Below, one piece after another: positions 6,582 through 14,835 of a DNA stretch of 37,591 bases (positions are counted from its first letter, which is position 1; each line of letters opens with the position of its first letter). Origin of the DNA: Chloroflexi bacterium OHK40 (GTDB taxonomy: Bacteria > Chloroflexota > Chloroflexia > Chloroflexales > Chloroflexaceae); contig SFCB01000200.1 in the NCBI GenBank assembly GCA_004367505.1, positions 1-37,591 on the forward strand. The letters run 5' to 3'. Under the pieces are notes generated by a model. That model made no database searches and was not told the origin of the DNA. It saw only the letters and a program-made list of their open reading frames with translations. Position numbers and translations under genes: made by a program.

Positions 6582-8153
6582 TTAGCGATCGGGAGCGACG
6601 CGGCCGACGCCGTCGGGCAGGCCGCGGCCAAAGAGGGTCAGGTACGACATGCGGTAGACATCTGTGCTGTCGAAGCGGCCCGCGAAGGTGCTCAGCAGCA
6701 GCTCCGCGTTGCGGCCCTGGGCTCGCGAGATGATGCCACCCGCAGTGTCGGGCTGTCCGGTCCACTTCACGGCGAACATCATCGTCGTGCCCATTGCGTC
6801 GGGGGCGGTGGCGAAGGGATGTGTGCCGCGGCCGTAGTGACCGTCCATCGGGAAGTTCATGTTCTGGGCTCGGTCGCCCGTCGGGTTGCCGCCGACCGTT
6901 GTCACATTGCCGGCCTCGTCCGTGTTGAATGGGCTGACGATCTGCATGCCGCCCGCGTCGCTGTCGGCGGCTGTGAGGATCAGGGTGTTCCGCGCGAGAC
7001 CCTGGAAGACTTGCGCGGCGCCAATCGTCTCGTCAGCGTGGCGCAGTGCGGTCAGGGTGCCAATGGCGTTGTTCTGGTTGCCGAAGTTGTCGGTGCTTTC
7101 AATCTCGCTGACGAGCAGGAACGGACGGCCGGCGGTCTGGCTACGACGCTCGAGGATTGCCAGGGCCATAGTTGTCAACTCGGCAGCCGTGGGCGGGTTG
7201 AAGCCGAGCGTGCCGGGCCGGTCGCCGAAGAGCACCAGGTTGCTGCGCTTGTCCGAGACAGGAATGGCCGGATTCACCAGGCCAAGGCTGATCAGGCGCT
7301 CTTCGGGCACATCGTTGAAGATGTCGTCGGCGGCGAAGAGCCCGAGGACTTTGGGCGTGAAGGCGCGGTCGCTCTGGATGCGCTGCCAGAGGGCGTCGAA
7401 CTCGGCGCGGGTGCGAATCACCGTCCAGCCGTCGGCCTCGGCCTCGCGGAGCAGATTGCGGCCATCCTCGCGGCTGGCCGTTGCGCCGGTGACCGGGTCA
7501 ACGTGGACCGCGCAGTCGAGGGTGATGGCGTTGGCGCAGCGGGGCGTGCCCTTGGGCAGGAAGAAGGCCTCGCCGCCACCCAGGATGACGGCAGGGTCGG
7601 GGTCGTTCATACCGGGACGTCCGGCCAGCATCTGGAGGACGATCTCGGTGCTGTCATCACGATTGCCGACCTCGGCGAGATAGGCCCCCGTGCCGGGCTC
7701 GGCCACGTCACCATCATTGACCACGCCGACCGGATGCCCGACCGCGGCGGCCTCGCGCATAATGCTGCCGCCGAAACCCGAGAGTGCGCGGATTGCGCGC
7801 GCCTCCTCCTCAGCGCCGTCCTGGCCGAAGGAGCCCAGACCGTCGACCTTGTAGCCGAAAGCGTGGACAGTTGCGCCACCGTTCGAAGTGCCGGTGAGCT
7901 GGTTGGACATATGGCCGCGGTACAACGCCATGTACGGCAGTTGATCCCAGCGGCTGAGGGCGTCGGGGCCGTTCCAGTACATCCTCGCGGCCGCCCAGTG
8001 GTTCGGGCCGGCGCCGTCAGGGTGGATGAAGATCACGTTGCCAGTGGGGTAGCGCTGCTGCAGTGGCGGCACGAAGGTCGTGGCGGCCACAGTCGAGACG
8101 CCGACGGCGGCCAGCACGCCGACGCCCAGGAACCCAAGAAGTCTCGCTTTCAC
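6582..8153 (-). CDS. Secreted alkaline phosphatase-family protein (PhoA-like)
   Basis: A 523-residue exported hydrolase of the alkaline phosphatase superfamily, expected to release phosphate from organic esters outside the membrane. A signal peptide is clear (KARLLGFLGVGVLAAVGVSTVAA). Asp46 in VIFIHPDGAGP fits the first metal ligand, and Ser90 in TGTSNGGATVHAFG fits the nucleophile. SEIESTDNFGNQNN and LILTAADSDAGG fit the later metal motifs, but the two histidines usual in those motifs (H331 and H370 of E. coli PhoA) appear as N and S by eye, so metal use may differ. GTG at 8153 is chosen because GGGAGA lies about six bases upstream and the signal peptide starts there. The gene faces pstCA, which fits a shared phosphate role. 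Confidence 0.82.
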   Translation of the reverse strand: MKARLLGFLGVGVLAAVGVSTVAATTFVPPLQQRYPTGNVIFIHPDGAGPNHWAAARMYWNGPDALSRWDQLPYMALYRGHMSNQLTGTSNGGATVHAFGYKVDGLGSFGQDGAEEEARAIRALSGFGGSIMREAAAVGHPVGVVNDGDVAEPGTGAYLAEVGNRDDSTEIVLQMLAGRPGMNDPDPAVILGGGEAFFLPKGTPRCANAITLDCAVHVDPVTGATASREDGRNLLREAEADGWTVIRTRAEFDALWQRIQSDRAFTPKVLGLFAADDIFNDVPEERLISLGLVNPAIPVSDKRSNLVLFGDRPGTLGFNPPTAAELTTMALAILERRSQTAGRPFLLVSEIESTDNFGNQNNAIGTLTALRHADETIGAAQVFQGLARNTLILTAADSDAGGMQIVSPFNTDEAGNVTTVGGNPTGDRAQNMNFPMDGHYGRGTHPFATAPDAMGTTMMFAVKWTGQPDTAGGIISRAQGRNAELLLSTFAGRFDSTDVYRMSYLTLFGRGLPDGVGRVAPDR

Positions 8154-8216
8154 GGTGCTCTCCCTTCTCCTGCTTGTCCACGGAGACAGGCTTCTCACAC
8201 CTGGCTCCGATCGCCA

Positions 8217-8222
8217 AGTATA
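8217..8222 (-). promoter_or_regulatory. Possible -10 box of the phosphatase promoter
   Basis: TATACT on the minus strand, about 65 bases upstream of the phosphatase start. No good -35 is visible at the proper distance. I saw no gene in 8154-8372. Confidence 0.3.
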
Positions 8223-8372
8223 CTGGTGCGACCGCGCCCGATCCTAGAGGGATGTATCCGCGGTACGCAAGATGGAAATAACACGGTGTAGCCTTCTGTC
8301 TCTCTCGGTGGCAGTAGGATGAATTGCCAGTCATACGGGCTGGTTTGGATGAAAGAGTGCCGGGAGTGATCA

Positions 8373-8747
8373 GGTGGAATTCCACTCGCCCGCTCGGCCC
8401 TCAGCAGCGCCGCCCTTGGCCCAGCCGCGCGCGTCGCCCTGCCCTACCACTTGCCCGTCCATCTCGTCTACCTACCAACCGTGGCTCCGGCGTTACCGAG
8501 CCTGTTCAGCAACGCTCACGCTCGCTCGGGGCGATCGCGCACCGTCGCCCCCGAGGGATCCGAAGCCTACCTGGAGGAGCTTGCCCAGGAGCTGCGCGAG
8601 CGCTGGAAGCTGACGGTCGAGACCGTCGTCACCTCCCGGGCCGAGCCTGCCGAGCGGCTCTATCGCGCCCTGGTGATGGGCATCGAAAGCTCGTTCGCCG
8701 AGCGGGGCCTGTGGGCCGTCGAGCCGGTAAACTGCTGCTCGCCCTGA
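8373..8747 (+). pseudogene. Universal stress protein (UspA) remnant
   Basis: One continuous frame after a stop at 8367 reads like the middle of a UspA domain. SALSSAALGPAARVALPYHL then PVHLVYLPTV resembles the first helix and second strand. YLEELAQELRERWKLTVETV then EPAERLY resembles the later helix-strand region. The frame has no usable start before TTG 8451, the ATP-loop Asp of the usual VPLDGS motif is replaced (PLARS), and the C-terminal glycine-rich ATP motif is lost after about residue 95. I call it a decayed gene. A short functional protein cannot be excluded. Confidence 0.5.
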
Positions 8748-8811
8748 GTGCACAGATCCGCCGGTGGCCGGGGCGGTGTGACACTGCTTGTGCCGCAGCT
8801 CTGGCGACCGG

Positions 8812-8964
8812 CGGCTGACGCCCGACCTCAGCCCGCAGACCGAGCTCAGCGCCGACTCGCTGGGGTGGCTGAAGCTGGCCCTGGCGACTCAGGCGCGGAC
8901 GAGGGTAGAACTGAGCGAGACGATGCTCCGCCAGGTGGTAGGCTACGTTCGGCCCAGATACAGA
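8812..8964 (+). pseudogene. Acyl-carrier-protein domain remnant
   Basis: The translated stretch LTPDLSPQTELSADSLGW, then LKLALATQ, then VELSETMLRQVV, resembles an acyl carrier protein. ADSL would hold the phosphopantetheine serine (codon 8857-8859), followed by the amphipathic second helix. Only about 50 residues remain and no start or adjoining enzyme domain is present, so this is likely the tail of a lost ACP-containing gene. Moderate to low confidence. Confidence 0.38.
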
Positions 8965-9007
8965 GGGTGGCGGGAAAGTTCGGCATCAAAACAGCGAAAT
9001 TCTCCCA

Positions 9008-9036
9008 TTGGCCCTGGCCACGACGCCTGCTACACT
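9008..9036 (+). promoter_or_regulatory. Sigma-70-type promoter for the second riboswitch
   Basis: TTGGCC (9008-9013) and TACACT (9031-9036) with a 17-base spacer. The predicted transcription start near 9043 is just upstream of the aptamer's GGGGAGTAGC box. Confidence 0.6.
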
Positions 9037-9039
9037 ATG

Positions 9040-9180
9040 GGCATAACGGGGAGTAGCCCCCCGCCTCAGCGGGGTGAACAGTCGTCACCTCGGCCACCAG
9101 GCCCGGCTGTTCAGGTGCAATGGCATCACCACTGGCGAGACCGAACCGGCATTTGTTGCCGTGGAGGTCTCGCCTTTCTG
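9040..9180 (+). promoter_or_regulatory. Second yybP-ykoY-type (Mn2+) riboswitch
   Basis: It has the same architecture as the element at 3790. GGGGAGTAGC lies at 9048-9057 and GGCGAGACC at 9134-9142. The helices are CCCCGC/GCGGGG (9059-9064, 9069-9074); GAACAG/CTGTTC (9076-9081, 9107-9112), with CGTCA just after its 5' arm; and GGTG/CACC (9114-9117, 9127-9130). The helix sequences differ from the first element while pairing is kept, which is covariation support. The leader ends in a terminator that uses the GGCGAGACC box, implying gene activation by Mn2+. It precedes a site-2 protease. Confidence 0.82.
9134..9180 (+). terminator. Riboswitch-controlled intrinsic terminator
   Basis: GGCGAGACC (9134-9142) pairs with GGTCTCGCC (9166-9174), with an inner CGGCA/TGCCG helix, and is followed by TTTCT. 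As in the first leader, the 5' arm is the aptamer's conserved GAGACC box. Confidence 0.82.
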
Positions 9181-9217
9181 TGTCTCCACGGCCTTCCACC
9201 GTGAGAGGAGTTCTCCG

Positions 9218-10342
9218 ATGGGCTGGTCGTTGCGTCTCACCCGCATTGCGGGCATCGACCTCAAGCTGCACGTCACGTTTTTCCTGATCCTGGCCTTTGG
9301 CGCCGTCGTGTGGGGCGCACCCTTCGGGCTCAACGGCGCGCTCTTCGGCATCCTATTGATGGCCCTGATCTTCGCCTGTGTGCTGCTCCACGAGATGGGA
9401 CACGCCCTGATGGCGCAGCGCCTGGGCATCCCGGTGCGCGAAATCCTGCTTCTGCCGATCGGCGGCGTGGCCGTGCTCACCCGCAGCCCGCGCACGGCCA
9501 GGGACGAGCTCCTGATCGCTGCCGCCGGCCCCGCCGTCAATGTAGCGATCGTCGCCCTGCTGCTGCCCGCCCTGGCCGCCCTGTGGGCCGATGGCGCCCT
9601 CCCGCCTGCGGGTCTGATGCCTGGTGTCGGCGAGCCCGGTCTGGCCACGGCCCTGCTCTGGCTGGTGCAGGCCAACGTCTTCCTGGTGCTCTTCAACCTT
9701 ATCCCGGCCTTTCCTCTGGACGGCGGGCGCATCCTGCGGGCCTGCGTCTGGATGGCCACCGACCAGGTGCGGGCCACTCGTGTCGCCACCGGCATCGGGC
9801 AGGCCTTTGCCCTGGCGATAGGTTTGTTCGCGCTGTTCAGCTTCGACCTGTTGCTGCTCGTGGTGGCCCTGTTCATCTTCCTGGGCGCGGGTGCGGAGCG
9901 GGGCCAGAGTGAGGTACAGTCAGCGCTCAAGGGCTTGAAGGTTGGTGACGCCTATAACCGGCATGCCCTCACACTCTCCCGCGACGAGCGCGTCAGCACG
10001 GTCGCCGACTACATCCTCACCAGCTATCAGTCCGACTTCGCCGTGCTGGAGGACGGACGGCCCATCGGCATCATCACACGCAATGAGGTGCTCCAGGTCC
10101 TTGCACGGGGTGAGGGCAACGCGAATGTCGCAGCGGTGATGCGCCCGGTCGAGCTGCGATTCGACGTCGCGCGACCGCTGGACGAGGTGCGGCAGGTAAT
10201 GGCCGAGCGCGCGGTACGTGTAGCTGCGGTGTTCGACGGCGGGGCCTACCGCGGCCTTGTGAGCCTGGAGGATCTCGCTGAGGCGTACCCCCTGGTGGCG
10301 CTGCGCCGCGGGAACGTGCCCCCGGAAAGCAGCCCGGCGTAA
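9218..10342 (+). CDS. Site-2 protease-type M50 metallopeptidase with two CBS domains
   Basis: A 374-residue intramembrane zinc protease of the M50B/SpoIVFB-like group. The zinc motif HEMGH is at residues 58-62 and the third ligand in NLIPAFPLDGG (160-170, Asp168), both inside predicted membrane helices. Two CBS domains follow (about 241-300 and 306-358), which usually bind adenine nucleotides and gate activity. ATG 9218 has GAGAGGAG seven bases upstream and matches the family start. The 5' leader is a putative Mn2+ riboswitch, and an SPFH protein follows 94 bases downstream, probably in one operon. The natural substrate is unknown. Confidence 0.9.
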   Translation: MGWSLRLTRIAGIDLKLHVTFFLILAFGAVVWGAPFGLNGALFGILLMALIFACVLLHEMGHALMAQRLGIPVREILLLPIGGVAVLTRSPRTARDELLIAAAGPAVNVAIVALLLPALAALWADGALPPAGLMPGVGEPGLATALLWLVQANVFLVLFNLIPAFPLDGGRILRACVWMATDQVRATRVATGIGQAFALAIGLFALFSFDLLLLVVALFIFLGAGAERGQSEVQSALKGLKVGDAYNRHALTLSRDERVSTVADYILTSYQSDFAVLEDGRPIGIITRNEVLQVLARGEGNANVAAVMRPVELRFDVARPLDEVRQVMAERAVRVAAVFDGGAYRGLVSLEDLAEAYPLVALRRGNVPPESSPA

Positions 10343-10436
10343 TTCGGCCCGACGAGCGCGGCAGCCCTTCACGCCGCCGTGCTTCCACTCCCTACTGGTG
10401 GCAATGAAACGGTACCTGAGCAATTAGGAGGAAGTC

Positions 10437-11399
10437 ATGCAAGGACGTGTACCCGCCTCGCCCCAGCTGCCTCGGCTCCCTGCCAATGTTGGCGCCGTGG
10501 TCATCGGCCTTGGCCTGTTCATCGCGGTCGGCCTTGGTGCCCTGCTGAGTAGCATCACCGTGATCCAGGCCGGCACCCGCGGAGTGACGAAGACCTTCGG
10601 CGAGATTACCGCCGTCAAGAGCGAGGGGCTGCACTTCCGTGTGCCCTTCATCACCCAGGTTACGCCCGTTGATATTCGCACCCAGCGCCATGAGAGCGCC
10701 TCGTCGGCCGCATCGAGGGATCTTCAGGTGGTTAGTACCCAGGTGGTGCTGAACTACCGCCCGGATCCCGACCAGGTTGAGAACCTGCTGCGCACGATTG
10801 GGCCGAACTACGTGCCGGTGGTAGTCGAGCCGGCCTTGCAGGAGGCCTTGAAGGCCGCCACGGCTCAGTTCACCGCCGAGGAACTGATCACCCAGCGGCC
10901 CCTGGTCTCTGAGCAGATCCGCCAGGCTCTCATCGAGCGCCTGGCCCCGCGGGGGATCATCGTCGAGGACCTGTCGATCACCGAGTTCGCTTTCAGCGAG
11001 GAGTTCCGTGCGGCGATCGAGGCCAAGCAGGTGGCTGAGCAGAACGCGCTGCGGGCCGAGCAGGAGCTGCGGCGCGCGCAGATCGAGGCCCAGCAGCAAG
11101 TAGCGCGGGCCGAGGCCGAGGCTGAGGCGCGGCTGGCGATCGCCCAGGCCGAGGCCGAAGCCCTGCGGCTCCAGCGCGAGGTGATCTCGCCCGAGTTGCT
11201 GCAATTGCGCTTCATCGAGGCCTGGAACGGTACCCTGCCGCAGTTTATGGCCGGCAACGAGGCCAATCTGATGCCGATGATCGCCCCGGGTGCCGTGCCG
11301 CCCGTGGCTGTCGACGCCGCTGAGGGCGCCGTTCCCGCCCCTGCTGCCGACACGGTCGCGCCGGCCTCGGCGCCTGCCGCCGTACCGAGCGCACCGTAG
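10437..11399 (+). CDS. SPFH/prohibitin-family membrane protein
   Basis: A 320-residue protein with one N-terminal membrane helix (about 19-42), then an SPFH domain (about 43-220: VIQAGTRGVTKTFGEI, GLHFRVPFITQV, VSTQVVLNYRPDP). A long Glu/Ala/Arg coiled coil follows (about 205-250), with an Ala/Pro-rich tail. SPFH proteins form ring-like cages that organise membranes and hold or shield membrane proteases such as FtsH. The ATG at 10437 has a perfect AGGAGG upstream. Its position behind a site-2 protease suggests it scaffolds or regulates that enzyme (inference). Confidence 0.9.
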   Translation: MQGRVPASPQLPRLPANVGAVVIGLGLFIAVGLGALLSSITVIQAGTRGVTKTFGEITAVKSEGLHFRVPFITQVTPVDIRTQRHESASSAASRDLQVVSTQVVLNYRPDPDQVENLLRTIGPNYVPVVVEPALQEALKAATAQFTAEELITQRPLVSEQIRQALIERLAPRGIIVEDLSITEFAFSEEFRAAIEAKQVAEQNALRAEQELRRAQIEAQQQVARAEAEAEARLAIAQAEAEALRLQREVISPELLQLRFIEAWNGTLPQFMAGNEANLMPMIAPGAVPPVAVDAAEGAVPAPAADTVAPASAPAAVPSAP

Positions 11400-11410
11400 C
11401 GAACACACGA

Positions 11411-11450
11411 CGCGGGCCGGATGTCAGCCGCGAGGCTGGCCCGGCCCGCG
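11411..11450 (+). terminator. GC-rich hairpin after the SPFH gene
   Basis: CGCGGGCCGG (11411-11420) pairs with CCGGCCCGCG (11441-11450), with an inner CAGCC/GGCTG helix. There is no U tract, so it may be a 3' stabiliser or a rho-assisted stop. Confidence 0.55.
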
Positions 11451-11547
11451 AGTGGTGATACGACAGTTCGACCACCACACCCGCTGCCGGTCTTCGCCGG
11501 GCGCTCCGTGGGCACTGTGCGAGCCTGATCGCCATCCCCGCAGGGAT

Positions 11548-11571
11548 GCGCCGCATGCGCCTGGCGCTTTT
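11548..11571 (+). terminator. Candidate second terminator in a gene-free stretch
   Basis: GCGCC (11548-11552) and GGCGC (11563-11567) are followed by TTTT. It lies in the 329-base gap 11400-11728, where I see no gene: only this hairpin, the one at 11411 and a small CCCCG/CGGGG hairpin at 11587-11600. Confidence 0.4.
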
Positions 11572-11728
11572 CCCGCCCCTGACAGCCCCGGGTTCGGGGA
11601 TGTGGAACACTCCCTACCGTTCCCCGCCCCCATTCCCGGCGCCGCCGCCGGTCCTATTGCCCCACAGTTGGTACCGTGGGCCTTGCCGGTGAGCGCCGCC
11701 GCGCACCGTTCTCGTCGCTAGCCGTGGC

Positions 11729-13132
11729 TCAGCGCCCTACGAGTGGAAGATGGGCGGTGTAGCGCACGGCATCGGCGAAGACCACGCTGCCCACGGGCTG
11801 GTTTTCCCCATCGCCGGTCGCGTAGACGCTCACCACAGCGCCAGGCGTCAGCAGAAAGGGTGGCACATCGATCAGCGTCTGCCCGCCGCCCACCGTCGTC
11901 AGGCGCAGGTCGTAGGTGCCGGGCGCCAGGGGGATCTCGACGCGCTCGCCGTAGGTGAGCGGGCCAGGGGCCACCAGCTGGCCACGGAAGTCGCGCACCT
12001 CTACCCGGCTCGCGGAGCCGGTGGCGAAGGGGGCCGCGTGGGTGATCACCACCAGGCCACTCTCGCCGGGCAGGCCGCCCGGCAGCGGCTCCTCGATGAT
12101 CTCCAGAAGCACCGGCGCGCCGCTAGCGCCACCCCGCGCGAGGGCGGTGTAGGTGCGCTCGCGGACCATCAGCCGCCGGGCGCTGGCCACCTCCGTCGGT
12201 GGGTCGCCGGGCAACTCCAGGGCCAGGGTGTAGTCGCCCTCATCCAGCTGGAGCGTGGGCACGGCGCCGAACACGACGTTGCTGATCACCCGCGTGCCGT
12301 TTAGGAGCACGTTGACGGCCGCGCTACCCTCGGCGAAGGGCGCGCCGTGGACGATACGCAGCGCCACCTGGGCACGCGGTGGCGTGGTCACGGGCAGGAG
12401 TTGGAGCTCGCGCCCATTGGCGCCGCCGATGGCGAACAGCGTCAGGCTCTCGCCGTCGGTGAGCGTCAAGGGCGGTGGGTTGAGCAGCGGCGCAGCGCCG
12501 GGCTGGCCCGAGGGCACCAGCCGGACATCCAGGGGCGAGCCGGTGGGAAACGTCAGGAAGGCGCTGGCCTCGCCGAAGCGCAGGTTGAGCAGGCCCGGTA
12601 TGGCATCCAGGTCCTCCTCGATCACGTCGATGGCCGTCGCCCCGGCGCCTGTGGCGAAGGGCGCGAGGTGGACCACGCGCAGCTCGGCTGCGCCGACCGC
12701 AGGCCGGCCAGGGGTATTGGGCAGCAGCAGGGCCTCCAGGGGAAAGCCGTTGGCCGCGCCGGCCGCTGCGAGCGTGTAGTCCTTGCCAGCCTCGAGCGTC
12801 ACGCTGGTGTCGAGCAGGGGCGTCGCGGCGGCGAGTTCATCGGCGCTGAGGGCCCCGGCGTAGAAGCGTACCTGGAGTGGGCCGGCGCCGACATCGAGGT
12901 AGTCGAGCGTCCCGCCGAAGGAGCGGCTTGCCACCACCACATCGGGGCCGCTGCCGAGGGCAACGGTTACGAGGCTATCGCCGGCGAGAGGCGCCGCGTG
13001 GATGAACGCGACGCGCGCAGGCAAGCCGGCGGGCTGCGCACGGACGGGCGCGCTCCCGCGAGGGGCGGCGAACGCAAAGGTGATGAGGGTGATGGCGACG
13101 ACGAAAAAGGAAGTCACCTGGCCAGGGCGCAT
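11729..13132 (-). CDS. Secreted DUF4397 protein, four repeats (paralogue 1)
   Basis: 467 residues with an N-terminal signal peptide (TSFFVVAITLITFAFAAP). Four DUF4397 beta-sandwich units follow, each opening with a V(I)H-APFA-type motif: VAFIHAAPLAGDS, LRVVHLAPFATG, LRIVHGAPFAEG and VVITHAAPFATG. The domain's role is unknown; it is found on exported cell-surface proteins. The chain ends in AHLPLVGR, a short hydrophobic-basic tail. AAGGAG lies seven bases upstream of ATG 13132. The bases around this ribosome site closely match those of the neighbouring paralogue, so the pair arose by duplication. Confidence 0.85.
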   Translation of the reverse strand: MRPGQVTSFFVVAITLITFAFAAPRGSAPVRAQPAGLPARVAFIHAAPLAGDSLVTVALGSGPDVVVASRSFGGTLDYLDVGAGPLQVRFYAGALSADELAAATPLLDTSVTLEAGKDYTLAAAGAANGFPLEALLLPNTPGRPAVGAAELRVVHLAPFATGAGATAIDVIEEDLDAIPGLLNLRFGEASAFLTFPTGSPLDVRLVPSGQPGAAPLLNPPPLTLTDGESLTLFAIGGANGRELQLLPVTTPPRAQVALRIVHGAPFAEGSAAVNVLLNGTRVISNVVFGAVPTLQLDEGDYTLALELPGDPPTEVASARRLMVRERTYTALARGGASGAPVLLEIIEEPLPGGLPGESGLVVITHAAPFATGSASRVEVRDFRGQLVAPGPLTYGERVEIPLAPGTYDLRLTTVGGGQTLIDVPPFLLTPGAVVSVYATGDGENQPVGSVVFADAVRYTAHLPLVGR

Positions 13133-13295
13133 GCGCTGCTCCTTTGCTGCGGGGACAGACAGCGTGGCGAGGTGTGCGTGGCCACGCCGCAGCCTGGGAT
13201 CGACGGACGCTCAGTGCGTTCGCTTATGGTACGATCTCAGCGCCGATCTGTCGAGGAGGAGTTTCAGGCCGGGCCAGAGGCATACAGACGACAAA

Positions 13296-13352
13296 GAGGC
13301 GCGGGGGCGAGGATTGGTGCGCGTACTGCACCGTTCCCCACCCCCGCGCCTC
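13296..13352 (-). terminator. Terminator of the upstream DUF4397 gene
   Basis: GAGGCGCGGGGG (13296-13307) pairs with CCCCCGCGCCTC (13341-13352), enclosing a GGTGC/GCACC hairpin. Reading the minus strand, the stem is followed by TTTGTC. It lies 28 bases past the stop at 13381. Confidence 0.75.
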
Positions 13353-13380
13353 GTCGTCCGCTCGGGCAGCGACGCTCCGG

Positions 13381-14835
13381 CTAGCGTGCGGCCATCGGAA
13401 TGAAGAGCCGGGTCGTCACCGACTGGTCATCGAGCAGGAGCACCGTCGGGGTCTGGCCATTGGCGCCACCGATGGCGAGCACGGTGAAGGCGCTCCCGGC
13501 GCCAAAGGTGAGCGGCGGCAGATCGATGATCGGATCGCCGTCCGCATCGCCGGCGGCCACAACCTTCAGGTCGAGCTCGGTGCCGCTCGGCACACTGAAG
13601 CCGCTGCGCACCTCCTCATAGCGGAGATCGCCCGTCACGAGGACCGTGCCGTCCTGGCTGCGCACATCCACGCCGCTGGCGGCACCCTCGGCGAAGGGCG
13701 CGAAGTGGCCGATGCGCAGTCGCGCCGTGGCCGAGGGCGCGGCCGTGGGGTCGTCGGCGAGGACGACTAGCTTCAGCGGGAAGGCGCTCGCGCCGGTGCC
13801 GATCGCCACCACGGTGTAGTTCTGGCCGTCCTGGAGCACCAGCGGCGCCGAGATCGCCGGGGTGCCGGTGGCGCTCGTGCCAGGGAAGACCTGGGCGGTG
13901 TAGACCCCCGCCGGAACGGTGGCGTAGGGGCGGACCTCGCCGAAATCGAAGCCGCTGGCGACAACCTGGCCATTAAGCGTGACCGTCACCGTCGCGGGGC
14001 CCGTGGCGAAAGGCGCGGCGTGCACCAGGCGCACCTGGGCCGGGGCCTGGGCCACAAAGGGCAGGACGACGATCGCCGGCGCCTGGTTGACGCCGTCGCC
14101 CACGGCGAAGACGGTGACAATATCGCCGGCATTGAACGTCACCGGGTCGAGGTCGATGATCGCCGGGTCGGTGGTGCCATCAGCGACGACCTTCAGGTCG
14201 AACTCCACCCCACTGGGGATGGTGAGGAAGTCGGTGTTCTCGCCGTAGATGAAGGGTTCAAGCGCCGGTGGGATGATCGAGCTACCACCCGCATCCGGGA
14301 TCACGTCCACGGCGGTGCCAGCGGGGGAGGGGGCGAAGGGCGCGGTGTGTACCACGCGCAGCTTGGCCGAGGCCGAGCCGGGCGGGGTGGTCGTATCGTC
14401 GAGGATGAGCAACTCCAGCGGGTACGTGGCATCGCCCTTACCGACCGCCGCGACGGTGTAGTCGGTGCCGGCGGTGAGCGTGACGGTCTCGGTCAGCACC
14501 GGAGAGGTGGTGTCGGGGATGGGGAGCGTAAGCGAGCCGGCGTAGAGCTTGATCTGGTAGGTCGTGGCCGGCACCGTCACGTAGGTGATCACGTCGCGGA
14601 ACTTCAGATCGTTGGTGAGCAGGATGTCCTGACCGAGCACGGTGGCGACAACGGTGACAGTCGCGTCGCCAGCGGCAAAGGGGGCCGCGTGGACGATCGC
14701 AATCCGTGCGGGTTCACTCGTCTGCTCGATGCCGGGTTCCTGGGCCAGTGGAGCCGCCTGGGTGGCGGCGGCGAGGGCCACAGCGATCGCAACGATACAG
14801 GCAGGTAACAGGCGAGCGAGGGATGGCAGACGCAT
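13381..14835 (-). CDS. Secreted DUF4397 protein, four repeats (paralogue 2)
   Basis: 484 residues with signal peptide (LARLLPACIVAIAVALAAATQAA is split by one polar residue) and four DUF4397 units opening ARIAIVHAAPFAAGDA, KLRVVHTAPFAPS, QVRLVHAAPFATG and RLRIGHFAPFAEG. It ends TRLFIPMAAR, similar in character to the tail of paralogue 1. ATG 14835 is chosen over 14877 because AAGGAG lies eight bases upstream and the signal peptide starts MRLPSLARLL. It is likely a surface or extracellular adhesin-like protein, but no function is known. It is separated from paralogue 1 by a terminator, so the two are independent units. Confidence 0.85.
   Translation of the reverse strand: MRLPSLARLLPACIVAIAVALAAATQAAPLAQEPGIEQTSEPARIAIVHAAPFAAGDATVTVVATVLGQDILLTNDLKFRDVITYVTVPATTYQIKLYAGSLTLPIPDTTSPVLTETVTLTAGTDYTVAAVGKGDATYPLELLILDDTTTPPGSASAKLRVVHTAPFAPSPAGTAVDVIPDAGGSSIIPPALEPFIYGENTDFLTIPSGVEFDLKVVADGTTDPAIIDLDPVTFNAGDIVTVFAVGDGVNQAPAIVVLPFVAQAPAQVRLVHAAPFATGPATVTVTLNGQVVASGFDFGEVRPYATVPAGVYTAQVFPGTSATGTPAISAPLVLQDGQNYTVVAIGTGASAFPLKLVVLADDPTAAPSATARLRIGHFAPFAEGAASGVDVRSQDGTVLVTGDLRYEEVRSGFSVPSGTELDLKVVAAGDADGDPIIDLPPLTFGAGSAFTVLAIGGANGQTPTVLLLDDQSVTTRLFIPMAAR

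Noticed and set aside
6507-8291. Long plus-strand open frame opposite the phosphatase gene
   Set aside because: It is the antisense shadow of a gene with a signal peptide and family motifs; high G/C keeps opposite frames open.
12347-13384. Long plus-strand open frame opposite DUF4397 paralogue 1
   Set aside because: Its residues are an antisense reading of the repeated domains, with no recognisable motif.
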